Assembly: GCA_963745975.1 (NCBI GenBank) | Contig: CAVUZJ010000013.1 | Span: 88,430-152,429, forward strand | DNA from: JAKAWQ01 sp963745975 | GTDB taxonomy: Bacteria > Pseudomonadota > Alphaproteobacteria > Acetobacterales > Acetobacteraceae | Length of the DNA: 64,000 nucleotides | Direction of reading: 5' to 3' | In this document: positions 42,958 through 51,440 of the stretch, piece by piece | How positions within the stretch are numbered: the first letter of the stretch is position 1 | Layout of the letters: every line of letters begins with the position of its first letter | Made by a program: the position numbers and the translations under genes | Notes under the pieces: generated by a model | Seen by the model: only the letters and a program-made list of their open reading frames with translations | Databases searched by the model: none | Told to the model about the DNA's origin: nothing

Positions 42958-43700
42958 GCGGGGCCGCGCGCGGACGCGCGCTTTCGCTTGTCGCTTTTGT
43001 CGCGCTGTGGTGGGTGGCGGCGCTGATCGCGCGCAATCCGGCGCTGCTGCCGGCGCCGCCCGCGGTCCTCGGCTTCGCCTGGCATGCCACTCTCTCGGGG
43101 GCGATGCCGCGCAACATCGCGATCACGTCCTTGCGCGTCGCCGCCGCCTTCGTGATCTCGATGCTGGCCGGCAGCGCCGTCGGCTATATCGCCGGCCGCT
43201 CGCGGCGGGCGGACACGGTGATCGATCCCTGGCTCGTCATCCTGCTCAATCTGCCCGTCCTGGTGGTCGTCGTGCTCTGCTACATATGGATCGGGCTTAA
43301 TGACGTGGCGGCGGTGCTTGCCGTGGCGCTCGTCAAGATGCCGACGGTGATGGTGACGGTGCGCGAAGGCGCCCGTGCGCTCGATCCGGGGTTCGACGAG
43401 CTGGCGAGCGTCTATCGCCTGCCCTGGCGGCAGCGCCTGCGCCGCATCGTCGTGCCGCAGCTGGCACCCTATCTTTCCGCGGCCGGCCGCAGCGGCCTTT
43501 CGATCACCTGGAAGATCGTGCTGATCGTCGAGCTGCTCGGCAGGCCGAACGGTGTCGGCTTCGCGCTCGACGAGCTCTTCCAGACTTTCGACGTCGCCGG
43601 CATCCTGGCCTACGGTTTCGCTTTCGCGGCCCTGATGCTGCTGGTGGAAGGGCTTCTGCTCAGGCCCTGGGAAAGCCACGCGAATGCCTGGCGACGCTGA
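42954..43700 (+). CDS. ABC transporter permease, NitT/TauT type
   Basis: A 248-residue membrane protein with about six spans and the BPD-transport EAA region EGARALDPGFDELASVYRLP, which docks the ATPase. LSITWKIVLIVELLGRPNGVG is typical of sulfonate/nitrate permeases. GTG 42954 overlaps the binding-protein stop, and its 3' end overlaps the ATPase gene by 17 nt. Confidence 0.88.
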   Translation: MSGAARGRALSLVAFVALWWVAALIARNPALLPAPPAVLGFAWHATLSGAMPRNIAITSLRVAAAFVISMLAGSAVGYIAGRSRRADTVIDPWLVILLNLPVLVVVVLCYIWIGLNDVAAVLAVALVKMPTVMVTVREGARALDPGFDELASVYRLPWRQRLRRIVVPQLAPYLSAAGRSGLSITWKIVLIVELLGRPNGVGFALDELFQTFDVAGILAYGFAFAALMLLVEGLLLRPWESHANAWRR

Positions 43701-44421
43701 GCTTGCGGTGCGCATCGGGGCCAAGTCCTACTCGGGCGCGGGCGGCCGGCGCGCGGTGCTGCGCGACGTCGCCTTCGCGGGCAAGGGCGGAGAGATTCTC
43801 GCGCTGCTCGCGCCATCGGGCTCCGGCAAGACCACGATCCTCCGCATCGTGCTCGGGCTCGATCGCGACTTCGAGGGCGAGGTTGCGCGGCCGGAGGGCC
43901 GGCTCGGCGTGATGTTCCAGGAGCCGCGACTGCTGCCGTGGCTGACGGTGGCGGGCAATTTGCGCCTTGTCGGCGGCACGGCGACGGACATCGCAGGCCT
44001 GCTCGCCGCGGTGGGGCTCGCCGGCACAGAGACGCTCCATCCTAAGGCGCTTTCGCTCGGCATGGCGCGGCGCGTCGCACTGGTGCGGGCGCTGCTCGGC
44101 AAGCCGCGCATGCTGGTGCTCGACGAGCCGTTCGCCTCGCTCGATCCGCGAGCGGCCGGGGAGCTCGCGGCGCTCGTGGTGCGGGCCGCGCGGTGCGACG
44201 GAGCGCTCGTGCTGCTTTCAACGCACGACCTCGACCAGGGGCTCGGGATCGCCGACCGCCTTCTCGTACTAGCGGGAACGCCGGCGAGCCTCGCCGCCGA
44301 TTGCCCGACCAGCCAGGCCGGGCGGGCGCCGAACGCGCCGGCGAGACCGCACTTCAAGCAGAAATTGCTGACCCGATTTCCGTTCCTGAGCGCCGAGCCG
44401 GCGCCGGAGGGCGCGCCATGA
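43684..44421 (+). CDS. ABC transporter ATP-binding protein, NitT/TauT type
   Basis: A 245-residue ATPase. Walker A is APSGSGKTTILRIVLG, the Q-loop is VMFQEPRLLPWLTV, and Walker B is MLVLDEPFASLDP with His in LSTHDLDQG. The signature helix reads LSLGMARRVALVRAL, so the usual LSGGQ is degenerate (Ser and Gly kept). Completes the three-gene transporter. Confidence 0.87.
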   Translation: MPGDAELAVRIGAKSYSGAGGRRAVLRDVAFAGKGGEILALLAPSGSGKTTILRIVLGLDRDFEGEVARPEGRLGVMFQEPRLLPWLTVAGNLRLVGGTATDIAGLLAAVGLAGTETLHPKALSLGMARRVALVRALLGKPRMLVLDEPFASLDPRAAGELAALVVRAARCDGALVLLSTHDLDQGLGIADRLLVLAGTPASLAADCPTSQAGRAPNAPARPHFKQKLLTRFPFLSAEPAPEGAP

Positions 44422-44560
44422 GCGGCGGGTTTTGCCGAAATCTGCAATCCGATGCAATGCTTGCTGCCCGGTATCGCTTGCCTTGCGGGCGGTTTTGTTC
44501 TTCGATGCGGGAAACGCCGGCAGGGAATTCAATTGCCGAAGCCGGAGGGAAGTCCGATCC

Positions 44561-45835
44561 ATGGTGACGATGCTGCCACCTCCAGATAAGCGGCTGGTCT
44601 CCGGCCGGCGCGCGGTGCTTGGGGCGTTCGCCGCTGCGGTCGGCACCGGGCTCGCGCAGCCGGCCCTCGCGCAAACGGTGCCTGCGGGGCCCGCTCAGAC
44701 GCCCTCGCTCACGATCGGCTACGTGCATTGGCTGCACAGCGTGGAGACGATCTCGCTGATCTTCACGCCGGCGGCGAACAACGGCCGCGCCGGGGCCGAG
44801 GTGGGGATCGGCGACAACAACACGACCGGGCGCTTCCTCAACCAGAATTTCGTTCTTGCGCCCGTCGAGGTCCGCACGGGTGAGGATCCGGTGGCGGCCC
44901 TCGATACGCTGATCGCCAAGGGAATCCGCCTCGTCATCACCGATCGCCCGGCGGCGGATGTGCTCAAGCTCGCCGATGCGGGGGCCCCGCACGGGGTCAC
45001 CATCTTCAATGCCGGCGCGGCGGAGGATGCGCTCCGCGAGGAGGATTGCCGCGGCAACCTCGTCCACACGGCGCCGAGCTACAACATGCTCGCCGATGCG
45101 CTCGCGCAGTATCTGATCTGGAAGCGCTGGCCGCGCTGGTTCCTCGCCTACGGCATGGAGCCAGACGATGTGCTGCTGGCAGACGCTTATCGCCGCTCGG
45201 CGAAAATCTTCGGCGCCCACATCGTCGCCGACCGGCAGTACAAGGGGAAGGCGGGTTCGAGGGAGACCGACAGCGGGCTGATCGAGCTGCAGGAGCAGCT
45301 TCCTGTCTTCAGCCAGAACGCGCCGAATTACGACGTGATGGTCTGCGCTGACCGGAACTCGGTGTTTGCGGGCTACTTTCCCTACCGCACCTGGGATGCG
45401 CGGCCGGTGGCGGGCTCGGCCGGGCTGATCCCGACGAGCTGGGACCCCAACAGCATGGAGTTCGGCGGCAAGCAGATGCAGGACCGCTTCGTCGCCTACG
45501 CCCACCGCTTCATGACCGCGCTCGACATGAATGCCTGGGTCGCGGTCAGGATGATCGGCACGGCCGCGAGCTATGCCCAGTCGCTGGAGCCGGAGAAGAT
45601 CATGGCCTATATGCGCGGCCCGGACTTCCAGCTCGGCGCCTATCGCGGCCTCAGCCTCTCGGTCAGGGATTGGGACGGCCAGGTGCGCCAGGCGATCCTG
45701 CTCTCCGATTCCGGCCGCACCGTCGTCTCGATGTCCCCGCAACCGGGATTCCTGCACCAGCGCACCGTTCTCGACACACTCGGCACCGACAAGCCGGAAA
45801 CCAAGTGCAAGCTCTCCATGGCAAGCAAGGGATAA
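44561..45835 (+). CDS. PQQ-alcohol-system ABC substrate-binding protein (LutA/Ped-like)
   Basis: A 424-residue exported protein. The Tat-like signal is SGRRAVLGAFAAAVGTGLAQPALA. The mature part resembles branched-chain-amino-acid-type binding folds: LTIGYVHWLHSVETISLIFTP and GIRLVITDRPAADVLKLAD. It belongs to the binding-protein family linked to PQQ-dependent alcohol dehydrogenases; its relative in Methylobacterium is LutA of the lanthanide-uptake cluster. ATG 44561 follows GGAGGGA. It starts a five-gene run. Lanthanide handling is inferred from the neighbouring XoxF. Confidence 0.82.
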   Translation: MVTMLPPPDKRLVSGRRAVLGAFAAAVGTGLAQPALAQTVPAGPAQTPSLTIGYVHWLHSVETISLIFTPAANNGRAGAEVGIGDNNTTGRFLNQNFVLAPVEVRTGEDPVAALDTLIAKGIRLVITDRPAADVLKLADAGAPHGVTIFNAGAAEDALREEDCRGNLVHTAPSYNMLADALAQYLIWKRWPRWFLAYGMEPDDVLLADAYRRSAKIFGAHIVADRQYKGKAGSRETDSGLIELQEQLPVFSQNAPNYDVMVCADRNSVFAGYFPYRTWDARPVAGSAGLIPTSWDPNSMEFGGKQMQDRFVAYAHRFMTALDMNAWVAVRMIGTAASYAQSLEPEKIMAYMRGPDFQLGAYRGLSLSVRDWDGQVRQAILLSDSGRTVVSMSPQPGFLHQRTVLDTLGTDKPETKCKLSMASKG

Positions 45836-45838
45836 GCT

Positions 45839-46867
45839 ATGACCACGCGGCGCTCTGTCCTGATCGGGCTTCCCCTCGCCGTTCTCACTACCGTTCCGGC
45901 CGAGGCCGCCATCACCGGCGCGGCCTATGCCTCGAACGAGAAGGACAATACGGTCAGCGTCATCGATCTCTCGCAGATGAAGACGGTGAAGACCGTGCCG
46001 AGCGGACAGCGTCCGCGCGGCATGGCGCTGACGAGCGATGGTGGCCGGCTCCTCGTTTGCCTCGGCGATTCCAACCGCATCGACATCTACGACACCAAGA
46101 CCTGGAAGGTGATCGGCTCGATCGATACGCCGGATCCCGAATACGCGGCGCTGCGCGAGCCGGCGAACAATCCGCTCTTCGTCTCCAACGAGAACAACGC
46201 GCTGGTGACGGCCTGGAACATCGACACTCAGAAGATGCTGTGGCAGATGCCGACCGGGGTCGAGCCCGAAGGGATGGGGGTCAACCCGAGCGGAGAGCTC
46301 ATCTGCAATACGACCGAAACCACGAGCATGGCGCAGTTCTTCCTGACCGCCAGTGGGAAGAACGTCGCCAACGTGCTGGTGCCGCCGCGGCCGCGCTGGG
46401 CCGCTTTCACGCATGACGGAAGCGAGGTATGGGTTTCCTCCGAGCTCGGCGGGACGGTGACGGTGATCGACGCCAAGACCTTCAAGGTGCTCGATACGAT
46501 CCACTTCGCCGTCCAGGGCCTGCGCAGCACCTTCATCCAGCCGGTCGGCATCAACATCACGCGTGACGACAAGGTCGCCTTCGTCTGCCTCGGGCCGGCC
46601 AACCGCGTCGCGGTGGTGAGTGTACCCGAGCACAAGGTGCTCTCTTATGTCTCGACCGGGAAGCAGGTGTTCGACGCGACGGTCAAGAAATATCTCCTCG
46701 TCGGCCAGCGGCCGTGGCACGCCGACTTCACGCCGGACGAGAAATATCTGCTCACCGCGAACGGGCTTTCGAACGACATTTCCGTCATCCGTGTCTCGGA
46801 CCTGCGCGTGATCAACACCATCCCTGTCGGGCAGCAGCCATGGATGGTCCTGGTCTCGCCGAGCTGA
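45839..46867 (+). CDS. PQQ-catabolism-associated YVTN beta-propeller protein
   Basis: A 342-residue exported seven-bladed propeller with a signal (RRSVLIGLPLAVLTTVPAEA). Repeats such as NTVSVIDLSQMKTVKTVPSGQRPRG, VTVIDAKTFKVLDTIHF and ISVIRVSDLRVINTIPVGQQP carry the YVTN pattern. This family always travels with PQQ-alcohol ABC genes. It lies 3 bp after the binding-protein gene. Confidence 0.88.
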   Translation: MTTRRSVLIGLPLAVLTTVPAEAAITGAAYASNEKDNTVSVIDLSQMKTVKTVPSGQRPRGMALTSDGGRLLVCLGDSNRIDIYDTKTWKVIGSIDTPDPEYAALREPANNPLFVSNENNALVTAWNIDTQKMLWQMPTGVEPEGMGVNPSGELICNTTETTSMAQFFLTASGKNVANVLVPPRPRWAAFTHDGSEVWVSSELGGTVTVIDAKTFKVLDTIHFAVQGLRSTFIQPVGINITRDDKVAFVCLGPANRVAVVSVPEHKVLSYVSTGKQVFDATVKKYLLVGQRPWHADFTPDEKYLLTANGLSNDISVIRVSDLRVINTIPVGQQPWMVLVSPS

Positions 46868-47667
46868 ACGCGCCGGCTCCCCGCCGGGCGCTGCCCGTTG
46901 CCGGGGAGGCGCCTGCGCTCAGCGTCGAGAGGGTGAGCCATTCCTACGGCGAGCGGCGCGCGCTCGACGATGTGAACCTGACGGTCGCGCGCGGCGGGTT
47001 CACCGCCCTGCTCGGCCTCAACGGGGCGGGGAAGACGACGCTCTTCTCGCTCATCACCCGCCTCTTCGACACGCGGCGCGGAAGGATCTGCGTGCAGGGC
47101 TTCGACGTTTCACGCCATCCGAGTGCTGCGCTCGCCGAGCTCGGCGTCGTGTTCCAGGCGCGCACCCTCGATCTCGACCTCACCGTGCGGGACAATCTTC
47201 TCTTTCACGCGGCCCTGCACGGCATGGGGCTCAAGCGGGCGCGGGCACGCGCCGAGGCGGTGCTCGACGATGTCGATCTCGCCGATCGGGCGCGGGATAA
47301 GGCGCGGCGGCTCTCGGGCGGGCAGATGCGACGCGTCGAGATCGCGCGGGCGCTGCTGCACGAGCCGAGCGTTCTCGTTCTCGACGAGCCGACCGTCGGC
47401 CTCGACGTCGCCTCCAAGGCGACCATCATCGACCAGGTGCGCGGGCTCTCCCGCGCGCGCTTCGTTGCCGTGCTCTGGGCGACGCACCTGCTCGACGAGA
47501 TCGAGCCGGGCGATCAGGTCGTCGTGCTGCACCAGGGAAAGGTGCTGGCATCGGGCGAGATGTCGGAGGTCATCGCCGCCGCGGGGGCGGCGGATCTCCG
47601 CTCGGCCTTCCGCGCGCTCACCGGCACCGCGCCCCCGGCGCGGGACGCGGAGGAGGAGGGCGCATGA
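46840..47667 (+). CDS. ABC ATPase of the PQQ-alcohol/lut-like system
   Basis: A 275-residue ATPase. Walker A is GLNGAGKTTLFSLITRLF, the signature is RLSGGQMRRVEIARALLHEP, Walker B is VLVLDEPTVGLD and His is in WATHLLDEI. It resembles NodI/DrrA-type exporters of ABC-2 systems. ATG 46840 overlaps the propeller gene by 28 nt. It pairs with the next permease. Confidence 0.9.
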   Translation: MDGPGLAELNAPAPRRALPVAGEAPALSVERVSHSYGERRALDDVNLTVARGGFTALLGLNGAGKTTLFSLITRLFDTRRGRICVQGFDVSRHPSAALAELGVVFQARTLDLDLTVRDNLLFHAALHGMGLKRARARAEAVLDDVDLADRARDKARRLSGGQMRRVEIARALLHEPSVLVLDEPTVGLDVASKATIIDQVRGLSRARFVAVLWATHLLDEIEPGDQVVVLHQGKVLASGEMSEVIAAAGAADLRSAFRALTGTAPPARDAEEEGA

Positions 47668-48515
47668 GCGCGAGCGTGGGCGCGATCGGGCGCGAGCGCC
47701 ATCGGCTCACGCTCGGTGGCTACGCGATCTGCATGCGCGGGGTGATGTGGCGCGAGGCGCTGCGCTTCATCCATCAGCGCGGGCGCTTCCTCGCGGCACT
47801 CGTCCGCCCGCTGGTCTGGCTCGTCATCTTCGCCGCCGGCTGGCGGGAGGTGCTCGGCGTCTCGATCATGCCGCCCTATCACACGTACATCCTCTACAGC
47901 ACCTATGTCGTGCCGGGCCTCCTGGCGATGATCCAGTTCTTCTACGGCATGCAATCCTCGCTCTCGATGGTCTATGACCGCGAGATGGGCAATATGCGCG
48001 TGCTGCTGGTGAGCCCCTTCCCGCGCTGGTTCCTGCTCGTCTCGCGGCTCACCGCGAGCACCGTGATCTCGGTGATCCAGTGCTACGCCTTCCTGATTCT
48101 CGCGTGGCTCTGGGGTGTGGATCTCCCGGAGGGAGGCTGGATCTCGGTGCTGCCGGCGCTCATTCTCGCGGGATTCATGCTGGGCGCGATGGGCATGGTT
48201 CTTTCCTCGCTGATCCGCCAGCTCGAGAACTTCGCGGGCGTCATGAACTTCGTGATCTTTCCGCTGTTCTTCGCCTCCTCGGCACTCTATCCGCTGTGGC
48301 AGGTGCAGCAGTCGAGCCCGATCCTCTACCAGGCCTGCCTGCTCAACCCCTTCACCTATGCGGTCGAGCTCGACCGCTTTTGCCTCTATTGGACCTGGAA
48401 CCCGACCGCGCTTGCGGTGGTGCTCGGCTGCACCGTCGTTTTCACGGCGGCAGCGATCCTTGCCTACGATCCGGCGCGCGGGCTGATGGCGCGCCGCCCA
48501 GGGACCGGTGGATGA
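47664..48515 (+). CDS. ABC-2 type permease of the PQQ-alcohol/lut-like system
   Basis: A 283-residue permease with about six spans: RPLVWLVIFAAGWREVLG, VYDREMGNMRVLLVSPFPRW and SPILYQACLLNPFTYAVEL. It belongs to the ABC-2 permeases tied to PQQ-dependent alcohol oxidation (PedC/LutF-like). ABC-2 systems usually export, although uptake has been proposed for lut. Overlaps both neighbours by 4 nt. Confidence 0.9.
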   Translation: MSASVGAIGRERHRLTLGGYAICMRGVMWREALRFIHQRGRFLAALVRPLVWLVIFAAGWREVLGVSIMPPYHTYILYSTYVVPGLLAMIQFFYGMQSSLSMVYDREMGNMRVLLVSPFPRWFLLVSRLTASTVISVIQCYAFLILAWLWGVDLPEGGWISVLPALILAGFMLGAMGMVLSSLIRQLENFAGVMNFVIFPLFFASSALYPLWQVQQSSPILYQACLLNPFTYAVELDRFCLYWTWNPTALAVVLGCTVVFTAAAILAYDPARGLMARRPGTGG

Positions 48516-49159
48516 AGCACCGGCGGATGAGGGCGGCGGCGACGGCTTTCCTGCTGGGGATGGTTTTGGTTGGCGGCCGGGCAGCCTTCGCTGGGCCGGC
48601 GTCTTCCGCTCCTGCGGCGCTCGATCCCGACTGGCCGTGCGAGCAGATCAAGATCGACCACATGTCGCTCGCCACCATGTGGGGCGGGCCGCCGCTCGGG
48701 AAATTCCTGGCCGACTGGCAGAAATATCCCGCCGCCGCTGCGCTCGCGCAACGGCTCGCGGAGCGGCGCGTGCCGCTCGCCAAGGCCGAGGCGGAGATCG
48801 GGGCCTTCGCGAAAGCGGCCGACGCCGATCGCGAGACGGAGCTTCTGGCCTTCATGGGCGGGCTCTTCTCGCTGCTCGACCAGGAGCGGTTCGCGGTCGT
48901 TCAGGGCCTCGATCGCTTCGGGGCGCGGCAGATGAGCTATGCCGCCCAGATTCGCACGGAGATCACCGCTTTGCAGGCAGCCCAGGACGCCGCCAAGCCG
49001 GACCAGAAGAAGATCGCCTCTCTCTCGCAGCAGGTCTATTGGGACACGCGCGTCTTCGCCGATCGGCGGAGCATGATGTCCTACGCGTGCTTCGTGCCCG
49101 ACGAGATCGAGCACCGCATGTTCGTGCTGGCAGGCACGACGGCGAACCTGCTGCCTTGA
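48512..49159 (+). CDS. Exported protein of the lut/ped-like cluster, uncharacterised
   Basis: A 215-residue protein with a signal peptide (ATAFLLGMVLVGGRAAFAG). The mature start DPDWPCEQIKIDHMSLATMWGGPPLG is conserved in proteins beside PQQ-alcohol ABC genes, and the rest is helical (RIGxx-type coil with QDAAKPDQKKIASLSQQVYW). Two cysteines remain. Start overlaps the permease stop. A partner of the transporter is likely; its role is unknown. Confidence 0.75.
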   Translation: MKHRRMRAAATAFLLGMVLVGGRAAFAGPASSAPAALDPDWPCEQIKIDHMSLATMWGGPPLGKFLADWQKYPAAAALAQRLAERRVPLAKAEAEIGAFAKAADADRETELLAFMGGLFSLLDQERFAVVQGLDRFGARQMSYAAQIRTEITALQAAQDAAKPDQKKIASLSQQVYWDTRVFADRRSMMSYACFVPDEIEHRMFVLAGTTANLLP

Positions 49160-49193
49160 CCACGCGAGTTTTCCGCCGGAGCTTTGTGCCGCC

Positions 49194-49925
49194 ATGACCG
49201 TGACCGCGACGCCGATCCCGCTGCTTTCCGACAATTATGCCTGGCTGCTCAAGGATGGGGAGACCGGAGCGATAGCGGTGGTCGATCCCGCGGTGGCCGA
49301 GCCGTGCCGCGCCGCCGCGGCCGCCGCCGGCGGGCGGCTCGACCTCATCCTGCTCACCCATCACCATGACGACCACATCCTCGGCACCGACGCACTCCGC
49401 GCGGCGTTCGGCTGCCCGGTCTTCGGTGCGCGAGCCGACATGCGCCGCCTGCCGGCCCTCGATCGCGCGCTGATCGAGAACGATGCGGTTGAGCTCGGCG
49501 CCGCCAGGGCACGCGTGATCGACACGCCGGGGCACACGCGCGGCCATATCGCGTTCTATTTTTCCGACGGGCCGGTGCTCGCCTGCGGTGACACGCTGTT
49601 CAGCCTGGGGTGCGGGCGGCTGATCGAGGGAACGGCCGAGGAGATGTTCGCAAGCCTCGGCAAGCTCGCCGCGCTACCGGACGATACGCTGGTCTGCTGC
49701 GGGCACGAATATACCGAGCAGAACGGACGCTTCGCCCTTTCCGTCGACCCCGCGAACGCGGCGCTGCTGCGGCGCTTCGATGAGGTTCGCCGCCTCCGGG
49801 CAGCCGGCAAGCCGACGCTTCCCGTGCGGCTCGCCGTGGAGCGGGAGACCAATCCTTTTTTGCGCGCCACATCGGCTCTCGATTTTGCGCGCCTGCGCGC
49901 CGCGAAAGACGTCTTCAGGGGTTGA
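49194..49925 (+). CDS. gloB: Hydroxyacylglutathione hydrolase (glyoxalase II) family
   Basis: A 243-residue metallo-beta-lactamase-fold thioesterase. The metal motif is LLTHHHDDHILG, followed by IDTPGHTRGHIAFYF, ACGDTLFSLGCGRL and CCGHEYTEQN, all typical of glyoxalase II. It hydrolyses S-acyl-glutathione thioesters. No S-formylglutathione hydrolase gene is seen beside adhC, so this enzyme may cover that step; that is inference. Confidence 0.9.
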   Translation: MTVTATPIPLLSDNYAWLLKDGETGAIAVVDPAVAEPCRAAAAAAGGRLDLILLTHHHDDHILGTDALRAAFGCPVFGARADMRRLPALDRALIENDAVELGAARARVIDTPGHTRGHIAFYFSDGPVLACGDTLFSLGCGRLIEGTAEEMFASLGKLAALPDDTLVCCGHEYTEQNGRFALSVDPANAALLRRFDEVRRLRAAGKPTLPVRLAVERETNPFLRATSALDFARLRAAKDVFRG

Positions 49926-49955
49926 CCATCGGTCTTCAGAGTCTGCGATCAGGCA

Positions 49956-51071
49956 CTAGCACGCTGCCCCGGCCCAACGACAGCCGGCGACCCACCGCGC
50001 CCAGGCAGCCGTGAGCGCATAGAGGTTGGCGGAAAGCCATTCGGCGTTGGTCTGGGAGAGCTGCTTCAGGTTCGGCGGATAGGTCGGCAGCATGATCTGC
50101 CTTTCCTTCGGGATGAGAGCCAGCGCGCCCCCGTTGGCGGGCCCGTACGCGATGTGCTCGGCAAAGATCGCCTGCTGCTTTGCCCGCATCGCGAAAGCGA
50201 TGAACTTCGCCGCCTCGGCAGCATCGGGTGCTCCTTTCGGAATCGCCCATCCTTCCCATTGGTACATCCCCTGATTCCACTCAAGGCGGAACGGCGCCCC
50301 TCCGGCGACGCCGCCCTCAAGGCGGTCGTTCCACCCTTGGATCAAATCGACCGCGCCATCCTGCATCAGCCGCTCCTGCTGGGCACCGGTCGTCCACCAG
50401 ACTTCGACGCGCGGTTTGATCTCGCTCAGCTTCAAAAGCGCACGCTCGATATCGAGCGGATAGAGTTCGTCAGCCGGCACGCCATCGGCGAGCAGGGCGA
50501 ACTCGAGCGGACCGTAGCCGATCCCGCTCATGGCGCGGCGCCCCGGAAAACGCGCGACGTCCCAGAAATCGGCCCAGCTCTTCGGTCCCTGTCCGGCCGG
50601 CCATTTTCGGGTGCTGTAAGCCATGATGGTTGCGCGCGCGCCAATCCCGACGCCGTAGGGCGTGAGGGCGCCATTGAGCATGCCGGCGGTGTCCATGCCG
50701 TTTGTATCGATCGGCTGCAAAAGCCCGATCTTGCCGCCGAGATACATCAGATAATCGGGCAGCTCGGTGACATCCCATTGAACATCGTGCGCAAGCTCCG
50801 TGGCGTCCAATTGACTGAGCGGCTGAGGGAGCGGTAGGGAAGGGCGGGACGCGAACCGCACCACCGTTCCTGTGGTCGCCTGGAACGGTGCGTAGAAGGC
50901 TGCCCGTGCCGCTTCCTGCCACTCCCCGCCGGGATCGGTGACGATGATGGCTGGTGTCGCCCCGGCGCTGCCGGTGGAGAAGAAGCCGGACGCGGCCGCG
51001 ACGAAGCCAAGCGAGCTGTGGCGAAGGAACTTCCGGCGAGTTGGCCGGCGAGTAGGATGGTACGAATTCAT
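49956..51071 (-). CDS. Extracellular solute-binding protein, polyamine/iron type, orphan
   Basis: A 371-residue exported binding protein with a Tat signal (RRKFLRHSSLGFVAAASGFF). The mature part shows VTDPGGEWQEAARAAFYAPF, GARATIMAYSTRKW, DLIQGWNDR and KGAPDAAEAAKFIAFAMRAKQQ, the PotD/AfuA-type fold. ATG 51071 follows GGGAGGA. No permease or ATPase lies beside it. It is divergent from the second quinoprotein, sharing the 51.07-51.44 kb control region, so it may bind a ligand of that system. Confidence 0.85.
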   Translation of the reverse strand: MNSYHPTRRPTRRKFLRHSSLGFVAAASGFFSTGSAGATPAIIVTDPGGEWQEAARAAFYAPFQATTGTVVRFASRPSLPLPQPLSQLDATELAHDVQWDVTELPDYLMYLGGKIGLLQPIDTNGMDTAGMLNGALTPYGVGIGARATIMAYSTRKWPAGQGPKSWADFWDVARFPGRRAMSGIGYGPLEFALLADGVPADELYPLDIERALLKLSEIKPRVEVWWTTGAQQERLMQDGAVDLIQGWNDRLEGGVAGGAPFRLEWNQGMYQWEGWAIPKGAPDAAEAAKFIAFAMRAKQQAIFAEHIAYGPANGGALALIPKERQIMLPTYPPNLKQLSQTNAEWLSANLYALTAAWARWVAGCRWAGAAC

Positions 51072-51306
51072 TTTTCCTCCCTCCCTCGATCCCGATACAG
51101 GGATCCGACACGCGCCAACCGGTTCTTGCCCGCAACGCACACCGGGGGCCGGCGCAGCGGGGCGGGGACGCCCACCATATCTGGGCCGGTGCCCTTCGAT
51201 TTTGCAGGCGTCGAAGGCAGCGAACGGCCGGCCCCGCTCCGACGCAGAGGGTCCGCTCCGCAGGCCACACCGCATCGCAGCGGACGCCGGCCCAACCGGC
51301 TAGGCT

Positions 51307-51333
51307 TGATTGGGAGAGATTGCTTGCCAATCA
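51307..51333. promoter_or_regulatory. Inverted repeat in the divergent SBP/quinoprotein region
   Basis: TGATTGG and CCAATCA, 13 bp apart, form a 7-bp-arm dyad about midway between the two divergent genes. It may be an operator. No sigma54 site was found in 51072-51440. Confidence 0.4.
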
Positions 51334-51394
51334 CGAACAAAGGCTCTGGTCAGCGCGCCGCGACGGTGACAGGATAGGGCGTTGAGACGGCCTT

Positions 51395-51426
51395 CCAAGA
51401 AATCAATGACCCAAGAAATCAGTGAC
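51395..51426. repeat. 16-bp tandem repeat in the leader of the second quinoprotein gene
   Basis: CCAAGAAATCAATGAC and CCAAGAAATCAGTGAC are adjacent 16-bp copies with one mismatch. They end just before the AAGGGGG ribosome-binding site, and could be a slippage product or tandem binding site. Confidence 0.7.
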
Positions 51427-51440
51427 AAGGGGGAAATGCG

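Noticed and set aside
51072..51440. Sigma54 promoter or shared C1 enhancer for the second quinoprotein
   Set aside because: I looked for TGGCAC-N5-TTGC and for the GTGACAGCG/GGGGACAAT element on both strands and found neither.
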